DNA of 47,472 bases, taken from positions 1-47,472 of the forward strand of contig MSGS01000041.1 of assembly GCA_001940855.1 (NCBI GenBank), given 5' to 3'. Source of the DNA: Christensenellaceae bacterium Phil1 (lineage in GTDB: Bacteria; Bacillota; Clostridia; Christensenellales; CAG-138). Below are positions 23,230 through 30,022 of this stretch, one piece after another. Positions within the stretch are counted from its first letter, which is position 1. The number at the start of each line of letters is the position of its first letter. The notes below the pieces were generated by a model. The model made no database searches. It had not been told where the DNA came from and saw nothing but the letters and a program-made list of their open reading frames with translations. The position numbers and the translations under genes were made by a program.

Positions 23230-23556
23230 CCTTTCCACGCTTTCACTCCGGCGCTGTGACGAGGCACCTTGACAAATATGCGCCGCCTTTGACGGGCGGC
23301 GCATCATAAGGCAAACGGACACGTTCCGTCTGTACCGAGCCACGCGGCGGGTGCGCCATGATGCTTTTCCCGTAGGGAAAAGCGGAGCGACCACCACCAG
23401 CGCCGTAAAGCAAGCGTAGCGGCTTGCGGGCGACGACATACAGCCGGGTAGATACTCTCGCATTGAACGCCCTCAAAGCATTGTGCGACGCACCCATAAG
23501 CATGGGACGGGGTGAAACTCCCGTGGAGCTGTGCTAACAGCCGTCCGTTTTTGCCT
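23230..23556 (+). ncRNA. Candidate structured RNA region upstream of xis
   Basis: This gene-free stretch has many strong hairpins in order: ATGCGCCGCC/GGCGGCGCAT (23278-23304), GCTTTTCCC/GGGAAAAGC (23363-23383), GCAAGC/GCTTGC (about 23410-23427), CCCAT/ATGGG (23492-23505), and a branched unit in which GGACGG (23505-23510) pairs with CCGTCC (23541-23546) around two small hairpins, ending GTTTTT (terminator-like, 23547-23552). I cannot assign a known RNA family. The dense pairing and lack of a plausible reading frame argue for RNA function, possibly as a leader or regulator of xis-int. Ends are approximate. Confidence 0.45.
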
Positions 23557-23569
23557 ATTTTTTTGTTAC

Positions 23570-23601
23570 ACACCTTTTAGCCAATCACGAAAAGGGGGTG
23601 T
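23570..23601 (+). promoter_or_regulatory. Hairpin that can hide the xis ribosome site
   Basis: ACACCTTTT (23570-23578) can pair with AAAAGG-GGTGT within 23590-23601, which contains the ribosome site AAAGGGGG. This would repress excisionase translation unless opened, and it parallels the hairpin before the sigma-like gene. Confidence 0.5.
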
Positions 23602-23605
23602 TATT

Positions 23606-23839
23606 TTGGCAAAAAAGGAGGCATCCAGCGCCGCCCCCATGCTCCCCATGCTGAAAACGGTTGAGCAAATGAGCCGCATATCCGGCATCGGAGAAAACAA
23701 GCTCCGTGAGCTGATGGAGCGCGGAGAGCTGGAATACATACAGAACGGCAACCGGCGATTGATTGCCGACGCCGCGATCTGGAAGTGGTACGAAAAAGCC
23801 AAAGTAGCCGCATCCCTCTCTATGGAAAGCGAGGGATAG
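23606..23839 (+). CDS. xis: Excisionase (Xis-like winged-helix protein)
   Basis: The 77-residue basic protein has the motif ISGIGENKLRELMERGELEYIQNGNRRLI, typical of Tn916-type excisionases (MerR-like winged helix), and a C-terminal helix with a Trp-Lys-Trp-Tyr stretch. I chose TTG 23606, six bases after the ribosome site AAAGGGGG; the longer frame from 23531 has an implausible hydrophobic start. It lies three bases before the integrase gene, so both are co-expressed. Xis directs Int toward excision by bending DNA at the element ends. Confidence 0.87.
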   Translation: MAKKEASSAAPMLPMLKTVEQMSRISGIGENKLRELMERGELEYIQNGNRRLIADAAIWKWYEKAKVAASLSMESEG

Positions 23840-23842
23840 CGC

Positions 23843-25132
23843 ATGGCCGTATCATCAAGACAAGTTCAGAATAAGCGTGACGGCAACGGCGTTCTCACAG
23901 GAAAGCCCGGCACCGTCTACGATGTCAATATCAAGTACAACGCCCCGGATGGCCGGAAAAGCTACATGAAGCGCGGTTTTGCCACCAAGAAAGAAGCCAC
24001 GCAGCATGAGGCCGAAATGAAAACCAAGCTGCAAAATGCGGCCTATATGCCTACCATGTCCGCACAAGGAAAGCAGACCGTCAAAGACTATTTGGAGGGC
24101 TGGATTGAGGTACACGGAAAAAGCAATCTGCGGCCAAGCACCGCCGAGGGCTACCGTAACAACATCAAAAATCACATTGTCCCATATATCGGCAACGTGC
24201 ATCTTAATCAAGTTACCCCGGCCATGCTGGACAATCTGTTTCAGCAGCTTTTAGACAAAGGGTTGTCTGATAGCTCCGTGCGCTACGTCCAGCGCGTTTT
24301 GAGCGTGGCATTTGAACACGCACGAAAATATCACTACGTCGAAACAAACCCCGCCCGCGACACGATAACGAAGCTCGGCAAGCAAGGCAAAACGCCCGCC
24401 CCGTACACCGTGGAGCAAGTACAGCAGCTTGTAGGCAACATCATAGGCACCGAATGGGAGATGATGGTTGTACTCGGCGGGCTGTACGGCTTGCGGCGAA
24501 ACGAGATGTTAGGGCTACGTTGGCAAAACGTCGATATGGAAAAAGGGACATTTGCCATCACCGAACAGCTACCTTTCAAAATGCCGGTCAACGCCACTAT
24601 CATTGAGGAAATGGCACCGACAAAGTCCAGCGGGCGGGCGCTACCGATCACCGATGTTACCCGGCCTTACTTTGAACACCAGCTTGCTTTGCAGAGGGAA
24701 CAAAAGAAACTGCTGTCTATGGCGGGACAACCCTATTATGACAACAACCTTGTTGTGGCAAAGGCAAACGGCGTTCCGTTTCGCCCTGACCGCATTTCTA
24801 ACAACTGGGGGCGATTGCTGCGGGAGTTGGAATTGCCGCATATTCGTTTCCATGATTTGAGGCACACGGCGGCGACCAATATGCACCAGCTCACCGGCGA
24901 CTTTTATACCGTCGGTGAGATTTTGGGGCATACGCTCAAAGGCATCGGCATGACGCTCGGTATCTCCACCAGCCTTGACGCAGTAACAACGAGATATGTT
25001 GATGTGCGGCTGGATAGGAAAAAAGAGGTGCTGGACACCTACCATAAAGCAGTATTCCCGCAAAAAGAACCCCCGACAAAGGAAAGCCCGGCGAAAAAGG
25101 GCAAAAATAAAAGCAGCGAAATGGAGCTTTGA
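23843..25132 (+). CDS. int: Tyrosine integrase (ICE Int)
   Basis: The 429-residue protein has an N-terminal arm-binding region (KYNAPDGRKSYMKRGFATKK, residues about 28-60), a SAM-like core-binding domain (about 75-165) and a catalytic domain with Arg218 (GLRRNE), His337-x-x-Arg340 (HDLRH), His363 (GHTLKG) and nucleophile Tyr385 (RYVDV). All five expected residues are present. It lies at the right end next to arm-type repeats and a tRNA-Ser. The extended C-terminus is Lys/Pro-rich. It should recombine attP with the tRNA-Ser core. It starts with ATG 23843 directly after xis. Confidence 0.97.
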   Translation: MAVSSRQVQNKRDGNGVLTGKPGTVYDVNIKYNAPDGRKSYMKRGFATKKEATQHEAEMKTKLQNAAYMPTMSAQGKQTVKDYLEGWIEVHGKSNLRPSTAEGYRNNIKNHIVPYIGNVHLNQVTPAMLDNLFQQLLDKGLSDSSVRYVQRVLSVAFEHARKYHYVETNPARDTITKLGKQGKTPAPYTVEQVQQLVGNIIGTEWEMMVVLGGLYGLRRNEMLGLRWQNVDMEKGTFAITEQLPFKMPVNATIIEEMAPTKSSGRALPITDVTRPYFEHQLALQREQKKLLSMAGQPYYDNNLVVAKANGVPFRPDRISNNWGRLLRELELPHIRFHDLRHTAATNMHQLTGDFYTVGEILGHTLKGIGMTLGISTSLDAVTTRYVDVRLDRKKEVLDTYHKAVFPQKEPPTKESPAKKGKNKSSEMEL

Positions 25133-25168
25133 ACGACGTATCTTTTCATAGCTCCGCGCTGCTTTTTA
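25112..25168 (+). terminator. Terminator overlapping the int 3' end
   Basis: AGCAGCG (25112-25118) and GGAGCT (25123-25128) pair with AGCTCC (25150-25155) and CGCTGCT (25157-25163), followed by TTTTAT. Part of the stem is inside the last int codons. Confidence 0.65.
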
Positions 25169-25186
25169 TATGCTTTTAGGAAATGT

Positions 25187-25322
25187 GGGCATCAAATGGG
25201 CATCACGCTATACATTTTGCCTGCATATTCTAAACTCGGCACAAATCTAAAAAATTTGACGGGCATCAAAATCCGGGCATCATCGGGCATCAGAAAGGAG
25301 GAAAACAAAAAACAGGGCATCA
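25187..25322 (+). repeat. Six GGGCATCA arm-type integrase binding repeats
   Basis: The 8-mer GGGCATCA occurs six times in direct orientation at 25187, 25198, 25261, 25275, 25285 and 25315. Spacings are irregular. It lies between int and the tRNA core, where arm-type sites for the integrase N-terminal domain are expected, as for the DR2 repeats of Tn916. Confidence 0.75.
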
Positions 25323-25337
25323 CGGAAGCCATAGAGA

Positions 25338-25368
25338 AACCCCCGAAAACGTAGTGTTTTCGGGGGTT
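25338..25368 (-). terminator. Terminator of the tRNA-Ser transcript
   Basis: Perfect arms ACCCCCGAAAAC and GTTTTCGGGGGT around GTAGT (in plus reading), next to the tRNA 3' end. Read on the minus strand it ends with TTTCT. The stem works in both directions and may also stop transcripts leaving the ICE. Confidence 0.8.
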
Positions 25369-25370
25369 TG

Positions 25371-25459
25371 TGGCGGAGAAGGCGGGATTCGAACCCGCGA
25401 GCCCTTGCGGACTACACGATTTCCAGTCGTGCTCGTTATGACCACTTCGATACTTCTCC
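25371..25459 (-). tRNA. tRNA-Ser (anticodon GGA), complete
   Basis: The 89-base minus-strand gene has a 7-bp acceptor stem (GGAGAAG with CTTCTCC), a D arm, anticodon loop CTGGAAA (anticodon GGA), a variable arm, the T-loop motif GGTTCGAATCC and encoded CCA. The anticodon region 25419-25432 is the likely integrase crossover core. The 3' half beyond it lies on the ICE side and may have been brought by the element. Confidence 0.96.
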
Positions 25460-25496
25460 ATGTTTTGTTTATTCAGTTTTCGTAACTGAAAATATC

Positions 25497-25537
25497 ATTT
25501 CCAGTCGTGCGCCTTAGACCAGCTCAGCCATCTCTGC
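25497..25537 (-). pseudogene. Truncated tRNA-Ser(GGA): 5' half only
   Basis: Read on the minus strand, this has a 7-base acceptor arm GCAGAGA, a full D arm (ending GTCTAAGGC) and the anticodon stem and loop CACGA-CTGGAAA, then stops matching a tRNA one base after the loop. The 14 bases 25497-25510 are identical to 25419-25432 of the complete gene. The break is where tyrosine integrases commonly cross over. It is directly downstream of a plausible promoter. Confidence 0.85.
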
Positions 25538-25550
25538 AAGCCGCTTGATT

Positions 25551-25579
25551 ATAATACACCATTTTGCGTCGCATTGCAA
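25551..25579 (-). promoter_or_regulatory. Promoter for the tRNA-Ser locus
   Basis: On the minus strand TTGCAA (25579-25574) and TATTAT (25556-25551) are 17 bases apart and the tRNA 5' half begins 14 bases later. It can drive both the truncated and the complete tRNA. Confidence 0.6.
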
Positions 25580-25676
25580 GCAAAATTTGCATTGGCGCCG
25601 CCAAAAGCTTTATCGCTTGACAATCCGGTCCGCGCGCGGCAAAATTATGCCCGTATTATATGCGGAGGTTGACTTT

Positions 25677-26228
25677 ATGGCAAGTATAGAAAAGCTGCCC
25701 GCAGGCGCATTTAACATAAGCCGCTGGAGCGGCGGCACAACTACGGAGCTGTTCATATGGCCGCACGGCGCATCCTATGCGGAACGCCGCTTTAGCATAC
25801 GCATAAGCACGGCCACGGTGGACATAGCCGAATCCACGTTCACCAAGCTTCCCGGCGTAACGCGCTATATCGCCCCGCTTGGCGATGGCTTTACGCTCAA
25901 AATAGGCCAAAATGAGCCTGAGTTTATACCGCATGCCGCCGTTAAGCGCTTTGATGGCGGGGAAGATGTGACCTGCGCAGGCGCCGGACGCGACCTTAAT
26001 TTGATGCTCAGCGGCGCGGGGGGCGAACTGATAATGATAAAGCCGAACGAACGGCATATCGTAAGGCAAGCGGAGTTCTTGTTCGCCTATGCCGTGCAGG
26101 ATTGCCGCATAAGCGTCGGCAGCGTGCAGATGAATACCGAAAGCGGCGAATTTCTGCGTATATATGCCGATGCGGGTGAAACGGTCACGGCTTCCGGCGA
26201 AGCTGGCCTTTTCTATGCGCAGCCATAA
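25677..26228 (+). CDS. HutD/Ves-like cupin family protein
   Basis: The 183-residue protein opens with the HutD pattern ISRWSGGTTTELFIWP and contains the HutD region FSIRISTATVDIAESTFTKLPGVTRYI. HutD proteins are bicupin folds found near histidine-use genes or alone; their function is poorly defined and may involve small-molecule sensing. The ATG at 25677 follows GCGGAGG; a longer frame from 25545 would begin inside the tRNA promoter region and is rejected. No histidine-degradation gene is nearby. It is the first chromosomal protein gene after the ICE. Confidence 0.83.
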   Translation: MASIEKLPAGAFNISRWSGGTTTELFIWPHGASYAERRFSIRISTATVDIAESTFTKLPGVTRYIAPLGDGFTLKIGQNEPEFIPHAAVKRFDGGEDVTCAGAGRDLNLMLSGAGGELIMIKPNERHIVRQAEFLFAYAVQDCRISVGSVQMNTESGEFLRIYADAGETVTASGEAGLFYAQP

Positions 26229-26299
26229 TAATTTAACTATAATATCCGCGCTCGTAGGGAATACTACCCTCAGTTGACAAAGAAAGAGGGCGGGTATGG

Positions 26300-28711
26300 A
26301 TGAACAAGACCGATAAAAAAGAAAAGCAGCATAAACGGGGCTTTTTTGCGTCGCTGTGGCGTGTTGTCCGCACGATACTTATCGTTGCGGCGGGCGCAAT
26401 GGCGGCGTTTTTGCTGTTTTTTGCGGTAAAGCTGCTTAATATTGATTCATGGAAGGATTTTGACCCGGATAAGATACTTTCCGCGCCGCAAACGCTTATA
26501 GTATACGATGGCGGTGATACGGAGGCCATTCGCCTGCACGCAAAGGAGGACAGGGTATATAAGCGCATAGAGGAGCTGCCGGACCATGTGCAGAAGGCGT
26601 TCATATCCGCGGAGGATGCGCGCTTTTATAAGCACCGCGGCGTTGATTTCATCCGCGTTATGGGCGCGCTGTGGACGGACATAAAGCAGATGCGCTTTGC
26701 CCAGGGCGCAAGCACCATTACTCAGCAGCTTATAAAGCTGAGCCACCTTACAAGCGAAAAGACGATAGCCAGAAAGCTTGAGGAAGCCGTGCTTGCAATG
26801 CAGATGGAGCGGCTGTATGAAAAAGACGATATACTTGAAATGTATCTTAATTATGTGTACTTCGGTGCGGGCTGCTACGGAATAGAAGCGGCTGCGCTGA
26901 ACTATTTCGGCGTAGGGGCGGACAAGCTGAGCATTGCGCAGGCGGCGGATCTGGCGGGCATACTCAAGTCTCCCTCGGCCTACGCGCCGCATATTGATCA
27001 CGAGGCTTCGCTGAAACGGCGAAACACCGTGATACGGCTTATGTATGACTATGGCTATATATCGCAGCAGGAGAAGGAGGAGGCCACCGCAGAGCCGCTT
27101 GTTTTGGCCGAGAAGGAGGAAACGCACCGCGGCTATTATATAGACGCAGCGCTTGAAGAAGCGGAGGGCATACTTGGCATTGGGATGGAAGAACTGCTTT
27201 GCGGCGGATACCGGATATATACGGCGATGGATACCAGGCTGCAATCGCTGTGCGAGCAGGCGGTGAACAACGCGGAGTTTTTCCCCGAAGGGTGCGAAGA
27301 TTGCCAGGCGGCTGTAGCCATTGTGCAGCCGAATACGGGATTTGTGCTTGCAATGGTTGGCGGGCGCGGGGACGCGGGGGCAATGGCGTTCAACCGCGCG
27401 AACGATATGCGGCGGCAGCCGGGCTCGCTTATAAAGCCGGTGATGGTATATGCGCCGGCGCTTGAGCGGCTCAATTATACCGCCGCAACAATGCTTATGG
27501 ATGAAAAGACCACGTTTGGCGATTATTCGCCTAAAAATGCGGGCGATAAGTATTACGGCTGGGTAACGCTGAGGGACGCCGTAAAGCGTTCGCTGAACGT
27601 GCCCGCGGTAAGGGTGTTGAGCGAACTTGGCGTTGAAACCGGCAAGGAATTTGCAAAGAGCGTGGGCATAGAATTTGACGAAAGCGACACAAGCCTTACC
27701 CTTGCTTTGGGCGGGTTTTCATACGGGGTATCCCCGCTTGAAATGGCTGCCGCATACGCAAGCTTCGCTTCCGGCGGGGAATACCGCCAAAGCGCGCTTA
27801 TAAGGAGCATTACGGACGCGAACGGCCAAGCGCTTTATTCGCATGAGGATACGCCTGTGCGCGTGATGAGCGAGGGCAACGCATATATACTGACAAGCAT
27901 GCTGCAAAGCGTTGTGAGCGAAGGCACGGGCAAGCGGCTTGGCGAGCTGAACATTGCATTGGCGGGCAAAACCGGCACCGTTGGAGAGGCTGACGGCAAC
28001 CGCGATGCATGGATGGCCGTATATAACGGCGAATATTCCGCCTGCGTATGGATGGGGTACGACAGTGCGCGGGAGGGTTCACTGCCGCCCAAGGCCACGG
28101 GCGGAAAATATCCCGCGCTGATACTGTATGACCTTTTTTCAAAGCTGTACGCGGACGGCGCCGCGCCTGAATTCACAATGCCCGATACCGTTGAAAAGGT
28201 GAAGCTTGACGGCTATACGCTTAAAAGCGAGCATAGGGCCGTGCTTGCCAACGCCTTCACTCCGAAGGACAGCACAGTGGGCGAGGTTTTCCTGAAGGGT
28301 ACTGCGCCGGAGGAAACCACGCAGTATTGGGCCGTGCCAAAGGCCGTGAGGAACGTGCGCGTGGAGCTGAACGAAAACAATAAGCCGGTTATAACGTTCA
28401 GCGCGGCGGAGCAGGGAATGAATTATTGCATATACACCATATCGGGCGAAGAACGCACAATGTTAGCGAACATATCGGGCGAGGGCGCTTTAAGCTACAT
28501 CGATGAAGCGGCGCAGGGCGGCATGGTCAGCTACGCCGTGGCGGCGGAGCATCCGCGCCTTACGGTGCTGGGTAAAAAGGCGCAGGGGCCGCTGAGCCGC
28601 ACGGTAAGCGTTATTGTGCCGTACAGCGCGGCGGAACAAACGAATGTCCCCGAGGTAACGCTCGAGGACACCGAAATTGATTATGATTTTGATTGGGAGA
28701 ACGCGAATTAG
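26300..28711 (+). CDS. Class A penicillin-binding protein (transglycosylase/transpeptidase)
   Basis: The 803-residue enzyme builds peptidoglycan. A short cytoplasmic Lys-rich N-terminus and one transmembrane helix (about 21-46) precede the GT51 glycosyltransferase domain with Glu105 in the motif ISAEDARFYKHRGVD and GASTITQQL. The transpeptidase domain has Ser376-x-x-Lys379 (SLIK), Ser431-x-Asn433 (SLN) and Lys557-Thr-Gly (KTG). A C-terminal beta domain and acidic tail follow. All catalytic motifs are intact. ATG 26300 follows AGAGGGCGGG. Its 3' end overlaps the minus-strand gene by four bases. Confidence 0.97.
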   Translation: MNKTDKKEKQHKRGFFASLWRVVRTILIVAAGAMAAFLLFFAVKLLNIDSWKDFDPDKILSAPQTLIVYDGGDTEAIRLHAKEDRVYKRIEELPDHVQKAFISAEDARFYKHRGVDFIRVMGALWTDIKQMRFAQGASTITQQLIKLSHLTSEKTIARKLEEAVLAMQMERLYEKDDILEMYLNYVYFGAGCYGIEAAALNYFGVGADKLSIAQAADLAGILKSPSAYAPHIDHEASLKRRNTVIRLMYDYGYISQQEKEEATAEPLVLAEKEETHRGYYIDAALEEAEGILGIGMEELLCGGYRIYTAMDTRLQSLCEQAVNNAEFFPEGCEDCQAAVAIVQPNTGFVLAMVGGRGDAGAMAFNRANDMRRQPGSLIKPVMVYAPALERLNYTAATMLMDEKTTFGDYSPKNAGDKYYGWVTLRDAVKRSLNVPAVRVLSELGVETGKEFAKSVGIEFDESDTSLTLALGGFSYGVSPLEMAAAYASFASGGEYRQSALIRSITDANGQALYSHEDTPVRVMSEGNAYILTSMLQSVVSEGTGKRLGELNIALAGKTGTVGEADGNRDAWMAVYNGEYSACVWMGYDSAREGSLPPKATGGKYPALILYDLFSKLYADGAAPEFTMPDTVEKVKLDGYTLKSEHRAVLANAFTPKDSTVGEVFLKGTAPEETTQYWAVPKAVRNVRVELNENNKPVITFSAAEQGMNYCIYTISGEERTMLANISGEGALSYIDEAAQGGMVSYAVAAEHPRLTVLGKKAQGPLSRTVSVIVPYSAAEQTNVPEVTLEDTEIDYDFDWENAN

Positions 28712-29913
28712 CCCTTTAAGCGGCGGTAAACGTATGCCTTAAGCTGCTCCGCGGAGTCTTTCGCGCTGCCGTTAAGCTTCGCGCTGCCCTGTGCGGAATC
28801 GTCCCGCCCGCCGCCCTTGCCGCCGAACAGCGCATTCACGGCCTGAATAAGCTCGCGCATGCTTACGGATACGTCCGCCGAGCGCGCCACGCGGTAGCTT
28901 AGCATTTCGTCCTTTTGGGAAAGCACAACGGCAACCATATTGCCGCATGCGCAAAGCTTTTCGCAAAGGAAGCCAAGCTCATTGGCCTCAAGCCCTTCTT
29001 CCATGGTCACAACGGCGCGCGTTTTACCGCAAAGCTTCGCCTTTTCCGCAAGCTCCTTCGCCCGGTAATCAAGCAAAATATCCGTGCGCCGCTTGAATTC
29101 ACGCTTCATGGCGGCAAGCTCGTCGCCCTGCTTTATAACGGCGTCCACGGCCTTGTCCGCGCTTGTGCTGAAGCGGCGGGCTATGGCGTCCATACGCGCG
29201 CCGTCCCGCTGCATGGATAAAACGGCCCTCATGCCGCACGCAAAGCCTATCCTTACGCCGCCCTTATAGTTCATGTGGGATAATATCTTCAATACGCCAA
29301 CCTGCCCCGCGCTTTGGCAATGCGTGCCGCAGCATGTGCAGGAATCCACGCCGCCCGCGTATACAACGGTTATATCACCCTGCAAGCCCTTGGCCTTTTT
29401 GCGGATTTCTATGGTTTCGTATTCTTCGGGCGTAACGGTTACGGTGCGGGTAGGCTCGTCTCGCTGAATGGCCTCGTTCACCTTCAATTCAAGCTCGGCT
29501 ATCTGCTCCGCGGAAAGGGGCTTATCAAAATCCACGGTAACTATATCGTCCGCCATATGGAAGCCCACGTTGGTGCAGCCGAACATGCTGTGCGCAAGGC
29601 CGGAAAGCATATGCTCGCCGGTGTGCTGCTGCGTGTGGTCAAGGCGCACGGCCTCATCCGCCGCAACATGCACGCATTGGCCTATATCAAGCGGCCTATC
29701 GCAGCTATGCCATATGTTCCCGCCCTCCTCGCGCGCATGGGTGCAGCGGGAGGGGCCTATGTATCCGGTGTCGCTTAGCTGGCCGCCGCCTTCGGGGTAT
29801 ATTGCGGTGCGGTCGAGCAATATGTCGAATGTGCCGTCCGCGTTTGCGCGGCAGTCCAGCACCGCTGCATCGCATTGTGTGCAGCCGTTTTGATGATATA
29901 GCTTAGCGGTCAT
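28708..29913 (-). CDS. Alanyl-tRNA editing protein (AlaX type with DHHA1 tail)
   Basis: The 401-residue protein hydrolyses mischarged alanyl-tRNA. The zinc site shows His93 with His97 and His101 in HTQQHTGEHML, and CCGTHC at 194-199. The N-terminal TilS/AlaRS-like barrel and the C-terminal DHHA1-like region (GGGRDDSAQGSA near 365) give the long AlaX-L arrangement. ATG 29913 is preceded by GGAGG. It overlaps the PBP gene end by four bases, tail to tail. It is unrelated to the ICE, and the codon use matches the chromosome. Confidence 0.93.
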   Translation of the reverse strand: MTAKLYHQNGCTQCDAAVLDCRANADGTFDILLDRTAIYPEGGGQLSDTGYIGPSRCTHAREEGGNIWHSCDRPLDIGQCVHVAADEAVRLDHTQQHTGEHMLSGLAHSMFGCTNVGFHMADDIVTVDFDKPLSAEQIAELELKVNEAIQRDEPTRTVTVTPEEYETIEIRKKAKGLQGDITVVYAGGVDSCTCCGTHCQSAGQVGVLKILSHMNYKGGVRIGFACGMRAVLSMQRDGARMDAIARRFSTSADKAVDAVIKQGDELAAMKREFKRRTDILLDYRAKELAEKAKLCGKTRAVVTMEEGLEANELGFLCEKLCACGNMVAVVLSQKDEMLSYRVARSADVSVSMRELIQAVNALFGGKGGGRDDSAQGSAKLNGSAKDSAEQLKAYVYRRLKG

Positions 29914-30022
29914 ACATGCCTCCGGTTATTGCATAAAATATGCTTTGCATTATACCATAGTAATGTTATAAAATAAAGAAAAGCCGTAAACGGGCAGAAA
30001 TACAAACAAAGGGAGGCTGCAT

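Larger units (their letters stand above)
1..25432. mobile_element. Right part of a Tn1549/CTn4-like integrative conjugative element
   Basis: The gene order Maff2, TrbL-like, PrgI, VirB4, methyltransferase, NlpC/P60, DUF4315, DUF4366, TopB, ArdC/YodL, TTRAP, relaxase/MobC, sigma-like, Xis, Int is the conserved backbone of clostridial Tn1549/CTn4 elements. The integrase gene points outward and is followed by repeated arm-type motifs and a tRNA-Ser gene, which marks the right end. I place the boundary in the 14-bp core at 25419-25432; the copy of that core at 25497-25510 is the alternative. The left end is outside the window, so the full cargo and coupling protein cannot be judged. Confidence 0.93.

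Noticed and set aside
23198..23605. Group II intron or intron remnant
   Set aside because: No reverse transcriptase frame and no domain V-like hairpin could be found.
23531..23605. Upstream ATG start for xis
   Set aside because: The extension covers the hairpin terminator region and gives an odd hydrophobic N-terminus; TTG 23606 has the ribosome site.
25187..25322. CRISPR array suspicion for the repeated GGGCATCA motif
   Set aside because: The repeat unit is only 8 bases, spacing is irregular and no cas genes are near; integrase arm sites explain it better.
25545..25676. Upstream start for the HutD-like gene
   Set aside because: The extension covers the minus-strand tRNA promoter and does not match the family N-terminus; ATG 25677 has GGAGG.
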